Assembly: GCA_041301185.1 (NCBI GenBank)
Contig: JBFYSV010000048.1
Span: forward strand, 1 to 13,735
Origin: JAQBDA01 sp041301185
GTDB lineage: Bacteria; Chloroflexota; Anaerolineae; Anaerolineales; UBA4823
DNA: 13,735 nucleotides
Reading direction: 5' to 3'
Shown piece by piece: positions 5,693 to 12,475 of this stretch. The number at the start of each line of letters is the position of its first letter. Within the stretch, counting starts at the first letter, position 1. Under the pieces are notes generated by a model. That model did not search any database. It saw nothing but the letters and a program-made list of their open reading frames with translations, and was not told where the DNA came from. The translations under genes were made by a program, and so were the position numbers.

Positions 5693-6823
5693 TCACAACC
5701 GGCGTCCAATCATGCTCCCAACCAACAACAGCCCGGTTCCCATGACAATTAGCACTCCAATGAAGACCAGCACCGGGTCAAGCCCATTTTGAGTGGATCT
5801 CTCTATAACCATCTCCACCGCAGAGGAAGGCTGCTCAACTGCCGCTTGCTGTGGAGCAGCCTCAGCCAGGGCAGCAGGAGTCGCTGTGGAGGCGGGTGCT
5901 TTACAGGTTGGTGTGACCGCTTGGGTTAGCGCTGTGTCAGGCGCGGTTTGCTTTCCCTGGAGGGATAACCGGCTGCTGGCTGGCGTTCGGGTAGCGCCGG
6001 GTTCCAATGTCGGGCTGAGCTCAGGCATGGCGGTCGCTTTGGGCAGGCGAATCCATAATTTATCCCCAGGGTAGATCACCGTGTCTGCTCTCAGGTTGTT
6101 GAGGGTCAACAAATAGGGCAAATCAATCTCGTAAGCATCGGCAATGCTGTATAAAGCCTGCCCAAACTGCACCTCATGCACAATCGAGCCATCTGGGCGT
6201 GCTGTAGCTGCTTTTACCGGCACAATGAATGCTACGGGCGTGCCGGCTGGCGCGGGGTTCGCTCCCGGTGTGCCGACTGGCTGGCGATTATCTCCCCCGG
6301 GTTGGCTGGCAGGAGGCTGGCCCTCCTCGCCAGCGACATACCCCACCACCAGCGTGTAATAAACCATACCACCCGCCTCCGCTACCCCTGCGCCTACATC
6401 CCTATAAGATGAAGATAGCATGGTTGTCAGGTGGATATTATCGCCCTGCCACCATCCCACAGCCTCGCCTGCAGAAAGGCCGGTGCCGGTAGCGATATTC
6501 TCGGACACATACACTGCTGACCCACCCCCATACCCGTAAGCCACAGCCCGGTCGCGCGGCCGGCTGCCGCCTTCTCCACTATGCGAGGTAGTTCCAGTGG
6601 CAGCCTGCCAATCGCTGTGCAACTGGGCGGCTGCCATCAGGGCACTGTTCACCCGGTATGGGGTTAGCCCATTCGCCGCCCGTAGCTGGTTGACCAGTTG
6701 GATCAGTTCCGACGCGCTGGCTAAGCGAGCGGGGTCTGGAGCCGCGTGGGTCGGCCTGGCTGGAGAGGTATAAATCCCCAGCGCCAGCCCACCGACCAGC
6801 ACAGCAAGAAAAAATCTGCGCAT
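5693..6823 (-). CDS. Secreted CAP/SCP-domain protein with LysM and C-terminal anchor
   Basis: The 376-residue protein starts with a signal peptide (MRRFFLAVLVGGLALGIYTS, cleavage probably near THAA at 25-28). A CAP/SCP domain (about 36-163) follows, with H69, H81, E108 in SENI and H131 as candidate cleft residues and the conserved strand MVYYTLVVGYV. A Pro/Gly linker leads to a LysM domain (about 215-258, HEVQFGQALYSIADAYEIDL at its start). A long Thr/Pro/Ala stretch and a C-terminal transmembrane helix (about 347-370, ending GSMIGRRL) complete it. It is probably a surface protein tethered at its C-terminus and binding peptidoglycan-like glycans. The enzymatic role of bacterial YkwD-like CAP domains is unknown. 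A TATACT -10-like box (6838-6843) lies so close that the leader would be about 7 nt, with no Shine-Dalgarno. Confidence 0.88.
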   Translation of the reverse strand: MRRFFLAVLVGGLALGIYTSPARPTHAAPDPARLASASELIQLVNQLRAANGLTPYRVNSALMAAAQLHSDWQAATGTTSHSGEGGSRPRDRAVAYGYGGGSAVYVSENIATGTGLSAGEAVGWWQGDNIHLTTMLSSSYRDVGAGVAEAGGMVYYTLVVGYVAGEEGQPPASQPGGDNRQPVGTPGANPAPAGTPVAFIVPVKAATARPDGSIVHEVQFGQALYSIADAYEIDLPYLLTLNNLRADTVIYPGDKLWIRLPKATAMPELSPTLEPGATRTPASSRLSLQGKQTAPDTALTQAVTPTCKAPASTATPAALAEAAPQQAAVEQPSSAVEMVIERSTQNGLDPVLVFIGVLIVMGTGLLLVGSMIGRRL

Positions 6824-6867
6824 AAGCTTTAGCGATAAGTATAACTCAACTCATTCAAGGCCCTCAG

Positions 6868-6899
6868 CAAATGCAGGCGGGCTGCTATTCCTGCATTTG
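6868..6899 (-). other. Hairpin spanning the RIO stop codon
   Basis: CAAATGCAGG (6868-6877) and CCTGCATTTG (6890-6899) form a perfect 10-bp stem whose 12-nt loop contains the TAG stop of the RIO gene (6885-6887). No U-run follows, so it is not an intrinsic terminator by sequence. It may protect the 3' end or separate RIO from the CAP-LysM gene. Confidence 0.45.
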
Positions 6900-7907
6900 T
6901 TTCCAGTAAGCCCGGTCAGCCTCACTCTCCTCATCCAGCAGGCTGGGGTGAACGTCCGGACCCAGGCGATAGCCGTGGCTCGTCCAGATCTCCGCGGCAA
7001 GCTTGTGCGGCTTGATCATCAATCCCTGGCGGGTGAAATATTCGCTCACCCGGGTCACATCCCGCTCGAAAATCCGGTAAGCGTTGCGATTCTCGTGCGG
7101 GCTGATCACCTGCGGAAAATCGATCAGGGTGATCTTCCCCTCCCAGTACAGGATATTGTATGCCGACAGATCCCCGTGGATGCGCTCCTGGGTTAGCATG
7201 ATCTCGATATTGCGGACCACGCGCTCGAACAGCCGGGGCGCCTCATCTCTATCCAGATCGATACTGTTCAGGATCGGCGCGGCGGTATCATGCCCGCCGA
7301 TATACGACATCAGCACCGCATTGTTGCCGCGTGCAAAGGCAATCGGCACATCTGCTCCGGCAGCGTGCAGGCTATTCAGCGCTCGATACTCGTGCTCGAT
7401 CCAGGAAGTATGCAGAAGCTCCATGCCATAGCCACTCTTCTTGCGCATGGCTGCCATCATACGATGATCAAAAATCTCATTGCCGTCTGCATCCAGATCT
7501 ATTCGCCCTTCGCGATACATGTGATCGTTCTTCAGATTGCGCAGCATGCGCGGCCGGTAGACCTTGGCAGCCAGGTAGCGATCCTGGTCAGACGTGACGC
7601 CTGCCAGGCACTGGTACACGGAGGCCTCCTTACCGCCTTTAATCAGGCGCAGCACATCCTTCAGCCACTGCCCTTCATAGAAACCACCCAGCGAATCGAT
7701 CAGCCACCACCTCTCATGCCGGGAGGCCTGGTATGAGAAGTCAAAGCTCCCGGCATCATCCGCTTGCTCAGCCAGCCCGTCCACCGCCCGGCGGGTTAGC
7801 TGCCTGGCTTTCTTTTTAGGTCCGGGCTGCTTGCCCTGCCGGGTAAACCGTCCGGTGTACTCTTCATAATTTTCATCCACAAACAGCTTCAAATTCATTC
7901 TAGGCAT
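6885..7907 (-). CDS. RIO1-type atypical serine/threonine kinase
   Basis: Counted from the ATG at 7907 (340 residues), the protein shows the RIO kinase fold. The nucleotide loop is IKGGKEASVY (89-98), the ATP-binding lysine is in AAKVY (K115), and the catalytic loop is IHGDLSAYNILY (243-254, with D246 and N251). The metal-binding aspartate is in LIDFPQ (D263). The segment YRPRMLRNLKNDHMYREGR fits the RIO1 insertion after the lysine strand. Archaeal and eukaryotic RIO1 act in small-subunit ribosome maturation; the bacterial role is poorly known. The frame stays open to 8069, but the ATG at 7907 has a fair Shine-Dalgarno (GAGG, 9 nt spacing) and the upstream part lacks family similarity. It is preceded by an unusual leader (7908-8240) and followed by the CAP-LysM gene. 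Confidence 0.9.
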   Translation of the reverse strand: MPRMNLKLFVDENYEEYTGRFTRQGKQPGPKKKARQLTRRAVDGLAEQADDAGSFDFSYQASRHERWWLIDSLGGFYEGQWLKDVLRLIKGGKEASVYQCLAGVTSDQDRYLAAKVYRPRMLRNLKNDHMYREGRIDLDADGNEIFDHRMMAAMRKKSGYGMELLHTSWIEHEYRALNSLHAAGADVPIAFARGNNAVLMSYIGGHDTAAPILNSIDLDRDEAPRLFERVVRNIEIMLTQERIHGDLSAYNILYWEGKITLIDFPQVISPHENRNAYRIFERDVTRVSEYFTRQGLMIKPHKLAAEIWTSHGYRLGPDVHPSLLDEESEADRAYWKQMQE

Positions 7908-8023
7908 TGCGTATTTCCTCAGCGAATTGTTTTCCAACGACAAAAAGACCACCCAACTTCCGTGGCACTTGCCAGGCGGGCGATACGGCGAGATACTCAC
8001 CACGATCACCGGGCGCCAGCAAC

Positions 8024-8053
8024 AAAAAAGCCACGGGGAGGCACACCCGCAGC
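8024..8053 (-). terminator. Intrinsic terminator upstream of the RIO gene
   Basis: On the minus strand GCTGCGGG (8053-8046) pairs with CCCGTGGC (8037-8030) over 8 positions with two G-U pairs, then TTTTTT (8029-8024) follows. It lies 27 bp after the small ORF and about 117 bp before the RIO start codon. A second, weaker hairpin with T5 (GCCAC/GTGGT, 7948-7966, then 7946-7942) lies nearer the gene. The 3' arm CCGTGGC (8036-8030) can instead pair with GCCACGG (7966-7960), giving alternative structures. Otherwise I see nothing gene-like between 7908 and 8023. Confidence 0.65.
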
Positions 8054-8080
8054 CGATAAATTTAAGCAAAAACAGGGGTT

Positions 8081-8149
8081 CTAACGGTCAGTCAGCAGGC
8101 GCACCCATACAACGCGATTGAATACACGTCCCAATTTTCCCTTATTCAT
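8081..8149 (-). CDS. 22-residue small ORF or leader peptide upstream of RIO
   Basis: An ATG at 8149 follows a near-perfect Shine-Dalgarno, AAAAGGAGG (8167-8159), at 9-nt spacing, the strongest ribosome binding site in the window. The frame runs 22 codons to TAG at 8081. The peptide begins MNKGKLGRVFNRVVWV and ends RLLTDR: basic and partly hydrophobic, with no run of a single amino acid. A consensus promoter lies about 40 bp upstream of the ATG and an intrinsic terminator 27 bp after the stop. It may be a regulatory leader peptide of the RIO gene, a free small protein, or the remnant of a longer gene, since open frames continue in other phases. I recognise no family with confidence. Confidence 0.5.
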   Translation of the reverse strand: MNKGKLGRVFNRVVWVRLLTDR

Positions 8150-8161
8150 ATGCGTGCGCCT
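8097..8161 (-). promoter_or_regulatory. Stem overlapping the small ORF's ribosome binding site
   Basis: In the minus-strand RNA AGGCGCAC (8161-8154) pairs perfectly with GTGCGCCT (8104-8097). The first arm includes the AGG end of the Shine-Dalgarno; the second lies inside the small ORF near its 3' end. An inner stem TGAATA/TATTCA (8119-8124 with 8143-8148) covers bases at and beside the start codon. Translation would open the structure, so the element could couple translation to downstream folding. Pairing is seen, function inferred. Confidence 0.5.
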
Positions 8162-8196
8162 CCTTTTCTCGTAATGTTGAATTACAACGGGTGAAG

Positions 8197-8224
8197 TTTA
8201 TCACCTCATCCCCACCGATGTCAA
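8197..8224 (-). promoter_or_regulatory. Promoter of the small ORF-RIO transcript
   Basis: On the minus strand a perfect TTGACA (8224-8219), a 16-bp spacer and GATAAA (8202-8197, 4 of 6) predict a start near 8190. The -35 begins 17 bp after the PolX stop codon. The transcript would carry the small ORF, the terminator and then RIO, with a leader of about 280 nt before the kinase. Confidence 0.6.
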
Positions 8225-8240
8225 GCAATTTCCGTTGGTC

Positions 8241-9977
8241 TCACTCCCGCTCTTTTAGCCACTTCTCCAACCGCTCGGTATCCCAGGTGTTGATCACATC
8301 TCCTGCTGTCACCCAGCCGCGCCGGGCGGTGGCAACCCCAAAATACAGCAAATCCAGGTCTGTGTCGCTGTGGGCGTCGGTATTGATGCTCAGGCGGATT
8401 CCCATCTCAATCGCCCGCCGGGCATATACATCGTCCAGGTCGAGCCGCGATGGGTGGGCATTAATCTCCAGAGCGGTGTTATGCTCGACTGCAGCCGCCA
8501 GTACAGCGTCCATATCCAGGTCAGCCCCCTCCCGGTTGGGGATCATTCGCCCGGTTGGATGGGCGATTAGATCTACGTGCGGATTGCGGATGGCGTTCAG
8601 CATCCTCCCCGTGACCACCTCGCGCGGCTGGCGCAGGCTGGTGTGCACAGAGGCAATCACAATATCCAGCCGCTCCAGCACCTCGTCGGAGTAATCTAGC
8701 CTGCCATCCGCCAAGATCTCTACCTCTGCCCCTTGCAGCAGCCGGAGCGTGTCGCCCAGCTCAGCCTGCACGGTGTCGATCTCCTCTCGCTGCCGGATAA
8801 CATCTTCTGCTTTCATCCCGCCTGCCACACCCAGGCTGGCGGAGTGATCGGTGACCGCCAGGACCTTCAGGCCACGCCGGCGCGCCGCCTCCGCCATCTG
8901 GCGGATGGATAGCTTGCCATCACTCCACGTGCTGTGGCTGTGCAGCTCGGCGCGCATATCCTTAAGTGAAAGGAGATTGGGCGATGTCCCGCTCAGTGCA
9001 GCCTGCACCTCGCCGCGGTCTTCACGCAGCTCAGGCGGAATCCACGCCAGACCCAGGGCGGCGTAGACCTCTTCCTCGGTAGCGCACAAGATCTCCGTCC
9101 CATCCCGCCTCGCCAGGGCATGCTCGGAGAGAGATAAGCCCTTCTTCAACGCCAGCTCGCGCAGGCGCACGTTATGATCTTTAGAGCCGGTGGCGTATTG
9201 CAAAGCCGTGCCAAAGCGCTCCGGCGGGTGCACCCACAGCTGGGCGCGCAGCCCATGCTCGAACTCCACGCTGGATTTGGTCGTGCCTTGCCCAAGAACT
9301 CGGATGATATCCGGGCGACCCGTAAACGCTTGCATCACCGGAGCAGAGTCACTCGCCGCCACCAGCAGGTCCAGGTCTCCGACAGTGGCGCGCATCCGGC
9401 GCAGGCTGCCCGCTGCCTCTGCCGCAGACACCCCTGGTAGCCCGCGCAGCCAACCCAGCAGCTCCTGGGCGAAAGGCCAGGCGCGTCCCAGCGGGATGCG
9501 GTCGCTGCGCCGGGACAGCGATTCGATCCCGGCAATCACCTTTGCCTCCGATTTCTCACCCATTCCCGGCAGAGAACGCAGCCTGCCTGCCCGGGCAGCC
9601 GCCTCCAGCTCTGCCAGGTTGGTCACTCCAATCTCTTTCCAGAACAGGGATACTTTCTTCGGTCCCAGGTCGGGCACCTGGAGCAGCTCTACTAGGCTTT
9701 CCGGGACCTCCTGCTTGAGCTTTTCCAGGAACTCCAGCTTACCGGTAGCGAAAAGCTCGTCGATCTTTTCGGCGATTGCCTTGCCCACTCCAGGGATCTC
9801 GGTCAGCTTGCCTTCCCGCCAGTACTCGCTGGCATCCCGCCCCAGCTCGCTCAGGCTGTCAGCCGCCTTGCGGTAAGCCAGGATCTTGTAGATCACCTCG
9901 CCTTTGATCTCCAGAAGGTCGCCGATTAATGAAAATATGTCTGCCAGTTGGCGGTTGGAAAAATTTACTTGTGCCAT
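8241..9977 (-). CDS. polX: Family X DNA polymerase/PHP-domain protein (PolX)
   Basis: At 578 residues this matches bacterial PolX. An N-terminal helical domain holds helix-hairpin-helix motifs (IPGVGKAIAEKI at 61-72, VPDLGPKKV at 101-109, LPGMGEKSEAKV at 136-147). The nucleotidyltransferase motif GSLRRMRATVGDLDLLV (190-206) includes D201 and D203. After FGTALQYATGSKDHNVRLREL (255-275) comes a C-terminal PHP domain with all expected metal ligands visible: H346, H348, D353, H378, E420, H445, H473, D534, H536. PolX fills short gaps in base excision repair, and its PHP domain gives 3'-5' exonuclease and AP endonuclease activity in characterised members. The usual third catalytic Asp (VDLRV) is read here as Q246 in AQLWV, so polymerase activity is doubtful. 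There is no Shine-Dalgarno; a TATAGT box ends 5 nt before the ATG. Confidence 0.94.
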   Translation of the reverse strand: MAQVNFSNRQLADIFSLIGDLLEIKGEVIYKILAYRKAADSLSELGRDASEYWREGKLTEIPGVGKAIAEKIDELFATGKLEFLEKLKQEVPESLVELLQVPDLGPKKVSLFWKEIGVTNLAELEAAARAGRLRSLPGMGEKSEAKVIAGIESLSRRSDRIPLGRAWPFAQELLGWLRGLPGVSAAEAAGSLRRMRATVGDLDLLVAASDSAPVMQAFTGRPDIIRVLGQGTTKSSVEFEHGLRAQLWVHPPERFGTALQYATGSKDHNVRLRELALKKGLSLSEHALARRDGTEILCATEEEVYAALGLAWIPPELREDRGEVQAALSGTSPNLLSLKDMRAELHSHSTWSDGKLSIRQMAEAARRRGLKVLAVTDHSASLGVAGGMKAEDVIRQREEIDTVQAELGDTLRLLQGAEVEILADGRLDYSDEVLERLDIVIASVHTSLRQPREVVTGRMLNAIRNPHVDLIAHPTGRMIPNREGADLDMDAVLAAAVEHNTALEINAHPSRLDLDDVYARRAIEMGIRLSINTDAHSDTDLDLLYFGVATARRGWVTAGDVINTWDTERLEKWLKERE

Positions 9978-9982
9978 TTTTA

Positions 9983-9988
9983 ACTATA
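9983..9988 (-). promoter_or_regulatory. Candidate -10 box of polX
   Basis: TATAGT (minus strand, 5 of 6) ends only 5 nt (TAAAA) before the polX ATG at 9977, so any transcript from it would be leaderless or nearly so. I see no good -35 at standard spacing; TTGTCT lies 20 bp upstream. Confidence 0.35.
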
Positions 9989-10042
9989 TTACCACGCTTG
10001 GAACAACCGAGACAACTACGGGTTGCGAACAATCAGCCAGGG

Positions 10043-11314
10043 TTATAATCCATCCACCCGGGTTGCATACACCTCCGGCAGCGCTGCCGTCCCCCTGCCG
10101 TTCATGATCGCCCGGGCAACGGTCGAGAAATCCAGCCCGGTCGGCTGCTGGAAGATGCGCAGGTCGAAGTAATTGGCTGCCGCTACCAGGTGGTCGAAGA
10201 TATCCGCCTGGATTTGTTCGTACTCGACCCACTCTGTGGTCTTGGTATAGATATACAGCTCAATCGGCAGCCCGTTGGCTCCTGGCGAAAGCGCCCGAAC
10301 CACAAAGGACATCCCCGTCTGGTGGATGTCTGGGCGGCTCTTCAGGTATGCTTCTATATATGCCCGGAAGACCTCGATGTTGGGGATCTGCGGTCCGTCC
10401 AGCGGCGAGTCGAATTTATCTGGATCAGCCCTGCGATAGCTTTCGATGCCCTCGATCCGGGCATTCAGGAAATCATGGATCAAATCAATCTTGCGCAGCC
10501 TTTCAAGCATCTCTTCGTCACAAAACTTGATGCTGATCATATCCACCGAGAGCGAGCGCTGGATGCGCCTGCCGCCGCTCTCTTTAATCCCTCGCCAGTT
10601 CTTATACGCCACTTCCGTGATACGATAGGTGGGAATGACCGTATAGGTATTATCTGCGTTGCGCACCTTAATGGCGTGCAAGCTGATATTGACCACCTCG
10701 CCATCTGCCTCGTAGCTGGGCACCTCGATCCAGTCTCCCTCCTTGATTAACTCGTGCACCACAATCTGGATGCTGGCGATGATCGCCAGAATCGTATCGT
10801 GAAAGACCAGTAACAGGACCGCCGTCACCGCCCCAAGCCCGGTCAACAGCACCATTGGCGACTGCTCGGTGACCACGCTGATACTCAAGATGATCGCTAC
10901 CGCCAGGATCATTATTTTGGCAATATCCAGGTAGCCCTGGATGCTTACCCCGCTGTAACCTTTGCTGCCCTCGTAGATCTGGTTGACTGCGTTTAGCAAT
11001 GAGATCAAAGTGAATGCAACCAGCCATAAGATTACGAACAACGAAATAATCCGGATGTAGTTCTCGTATTCGGGGAAGAAGCCTGCCAGAGCGTACAGCA
11101 ATGCAAAGGGCGCCAGCCAGGCCAGGCGGTAGGGGTGCAGGTATTTTACGATGACATCGTCCTGTTTGTTGGAAGTCGCCTTAGCCAGGTTGAGCAAGCC
11201 CCGGGCGATCACCCCGCGAGTGAATACAAATACCAGGACGCACAACAAGATCAGCCCGGTCAGCGCCAGGATAGTATTTTGATTTACCCAGATTTGAAAC
11301 TCTGCCGTACTCAT
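10043..11314 (-). CDS. Mechanosensitive ion channel, MscS superfamily (YbdG type)
   Basis: The 423-residue protein has hydrophobic helices at about 15-36, 64-82, 86-110 and 131-148. The pore-lining MscS helix follows at about 156-188 (TGLGAVTAVLLLVFHDTILA at its start), then the beta domain (190-232: EGDWIEVPSYEADGEVVNIS, HAIKVRNADNTYTVIPTY). The segment KNWRGIKESGGRRIQRSL (238-255) is characteristic of the YbdG/MscM branch rather than of small MscS. The C-terminal cytoplasmic alpha/beta domain is complete, and the length is close to E. coli YbdG (415). Such channels in the inner membrane release solutes on hypo-osmotic shock. The Shine-Dalgarno GAGGAGGG precedes the ATG by about 4 nt. Gaps of 65 and 98 bp to its neighbours, with no clear terminators, leave operon structure open. 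Confidence 0.93.
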   Translation of the reverse strand: MSTAEFQIWVNQNTILALTGLILLCVLVFVFTRGVIARGLLNLAKATSNKQDDVIVKYLHPYRLAWLAPFALLYALAGFFPEYENYIRIISLFVILWLVAFTLISLLNAVNQIYEGSKGYSGVSIQGYLDIAKIMILAVAIILSISVVTEQSPMVLLTGLGAVTAVLLLVFHDTILAIIASIQIVVHELIKEGDWIEVPSYEADGEVVNISLHAIKVRNADNTYTVIPTYRITEVAYKNWRGIKESGGRRIQRSLSVDMISIKFCDEEMLERLRKIDLIHDFLNARIEGIESYRRADPDKFDSPLDGPQIPNIEVFRAYIEAYLKSRPDIHQTGMSFVVRALSPGANGLPIELYIYTKTTEWVEYEQIQADIFDHLVAAANYFDLRIFQQPTGLDFSTVARAIMNGRGTAALPEVYATRVDGL

Positions 11315-11412
11315 TGACCCTCCTCAACAGCTCGAGCAATTAAGCAGTTCTGGGGATAACCCCCAATTGCGTGATCCTGACCACGATTAAATGGGTACAG
11401 GTAGCCAGAATT

Positions 11413-12423
11413 TTACCTTAATGGATAAATTTTGTACACATAATTCTCTGGCAATTCCTCCACCCGCTTTAGAATACGCAGTACAAGGAACGTCAGCCAT
11501 GCCGAGGGATGTTTTTTATCCGCAAACGACCAGCCTTTCCAGGATGTGTACATAGAGGCAGCTGTAAAACGGCTGGCTTCATCCGCCTGGCCTGTTAAGT
11601 CCGCAAGCATCACCTTGAATCGATGGTCGGCATGAACAAATTGAAATCGGCTCAGCACCTCGCAGACATGAAGGATGTCATACCATACAAACGGGTATTT
11701 CAGCTTGCGGAAATCGCTGCCCACCCCAAACAGGTAATACTTCTTCTCGCGGCTCTGCTGCCAGTGCCCCAATAACATCTCAGCCGCCAGGTGAGCCGCT
11801 TCTCCATCACTTTGTTCCGGGTCAAGAGACAGCGCCTTGAGGGCATATACATTGGCTATCGGGCATGGGTCTTCCCTCCTCCCAGGTCCCCTGAAACGAC
11901 CCAGCTCTGGCGCGGCCGCGCAGCGATAGCCGTTCTCTATAGCCAGGCTGACCAAGTGTTCTTGTGCCTTTTGGACTCGCCAATCATTGCCTATGCCCAG
12001 AGCCTGCAAACTATACAACAAAGTAGGCGCATCGCAGGCTATCCAGGTCCACATATCTTCATCCGTGCCTCCAAAGGCGCTTGGGATGAATACCAGTGTC
12101 TGGAAAGCGCCCTCAGGCGCTTGGTGCGCCAGGACCTTTTCGATGACCTCCGGTATGCCTGGGTCATCCGCCTGCAACCCGAAATCAGCCAGTGTGCTCA
12201 AGGCATATAAAGGATGGCTGGCGTCATTATGGCGTTTGACTGGTTTCTCCCCCCATCTCACCGCAGATTCAATCAACGCCAGCACCTGTGGGTGAGCCAG
12301 CATCCGAGAGCGCGCCGCGACTACTTCAGGCTCAGCTTCAAGTCTCTTCAGCAAGTCCACCATAGTTCGGTATTGCGTCCAGGGCTCTCCCGAGTCCAGC
12401 AGCCATTGAATCGTTGCATCCAT
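11413..12423 (-). CDS. Alpha-toroid protein (prenyltransferase/squalene-oxidase-like), copy 1
   Basis: This 336-residue protein is almost all helical, with repeated units of the alpha/alpha-toroid fold (HPLYALSTLADFGLQADDPG, ACDAPTLLYSLQALGI, CPIANVYALKALSLDPEQSD, YPFVWYDILHVCEVLSRF, SAWLTFLVLRILKR). The N-terminus, IQWLLDSGEPWTQYRTMVDLL, recurs in modified form in the adjacent copy 2, so the two are tandem paralogues. I see neither the DXDD nor the DCTAE motif of squalene-hopene or oxidosqualene cyclases, and no signal peptide. A terpene-cyclase name would therefore be unsupported; a cytoplasmic protein of unknown function is the safe call. The Shine-Dalgarno AAAAGGTGA sits 6 nt before the ATG and lies in a possible RNA switch (12431-12472). 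Confidence 0.75.
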   Translation of the reverse strand: MDATIQWLLDSGEPWTQYRTMVDLLKRLEAEPEVVAARSRMLAHPQVLALIESAVRWGEKPVKRHNDASHPLYALSTLADFGLQADDPGIPEVIEKVLAHQAPEGAFQTLVFIPSAFGGTDEDMWTWIACDAPTLLYSLQALGIGNDWRVQKAQEHLVSLAIENGYRCAAAPELGRFRGPGRREDPCPIANVYALKALSLDPEQSDGEAAHLAAEMLLGHWQQSREKKYYLFGVGSDFRKLKYPFVWYDILHVCEVLSRFQFVHADHRFKVMLADLTGQADEASRFTAASMYTSWKGWSFADKKHPSAWLTFLVLRILKRVEELPENYVYKIYPLR

Positions 12424-12430
12424 AGGGTCA

Positions 12431-12472
12431 CCTTTTAGGTTTTACACCCTAAAGGTTTTAAAATCTTTAGGG
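12431..12472 (-). promoter_or_regulatory. Competing hairpins over the copy 1 ribosome binding site
   Basis: Bases 12447-12472 form a near-perfect palindrome: CCCTAAAG and CTTTAGGG (8 bp) plus inner A-T pairs. In the minus-strand RNA the later-made half (CCTTTAGG, 12455-12448) can instead pair, with one bulge, with CCTAAAAGG (12439-12431), which contains the AAAAGG Shine-Dalgarno of copy 1. The two hairpins exclude each other. No U-run follows either, so translation control or RNA processing between the paralogues is likelier than termination. Pairings are seen, function inferred. Confidence 0.45.
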
Positions 12473-12475
12473 AGT

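Noticed and set aside
7908..8069. 54-residue N-terminal extension of the RIO kinase from a TTG
   Set aside because: The extension has no RIO similarity and contains the terminator, and the ATG at 7907 has a better ribosome site and typical family start.
9190..9876. 228-codon open frame on the plus strand inside polX
   Set aside because: Antisense shadow of a GC-rich conserved gene; Ser/Arg/Pro-rich low-complexity translation without a domain.
11351..11365. TGGGG/CCCCA hairpin between the channel gene and toroid copy 1
   Set aside because: Only 5 bp, no U-run on either strand; could arise by chance.
12447..12472. Palindrome as an intrinsic terminator after toroid copy 2
   Set aside because: Neither strand has a U-run directly after the stem; the loop and flanks are A/T-mixed.
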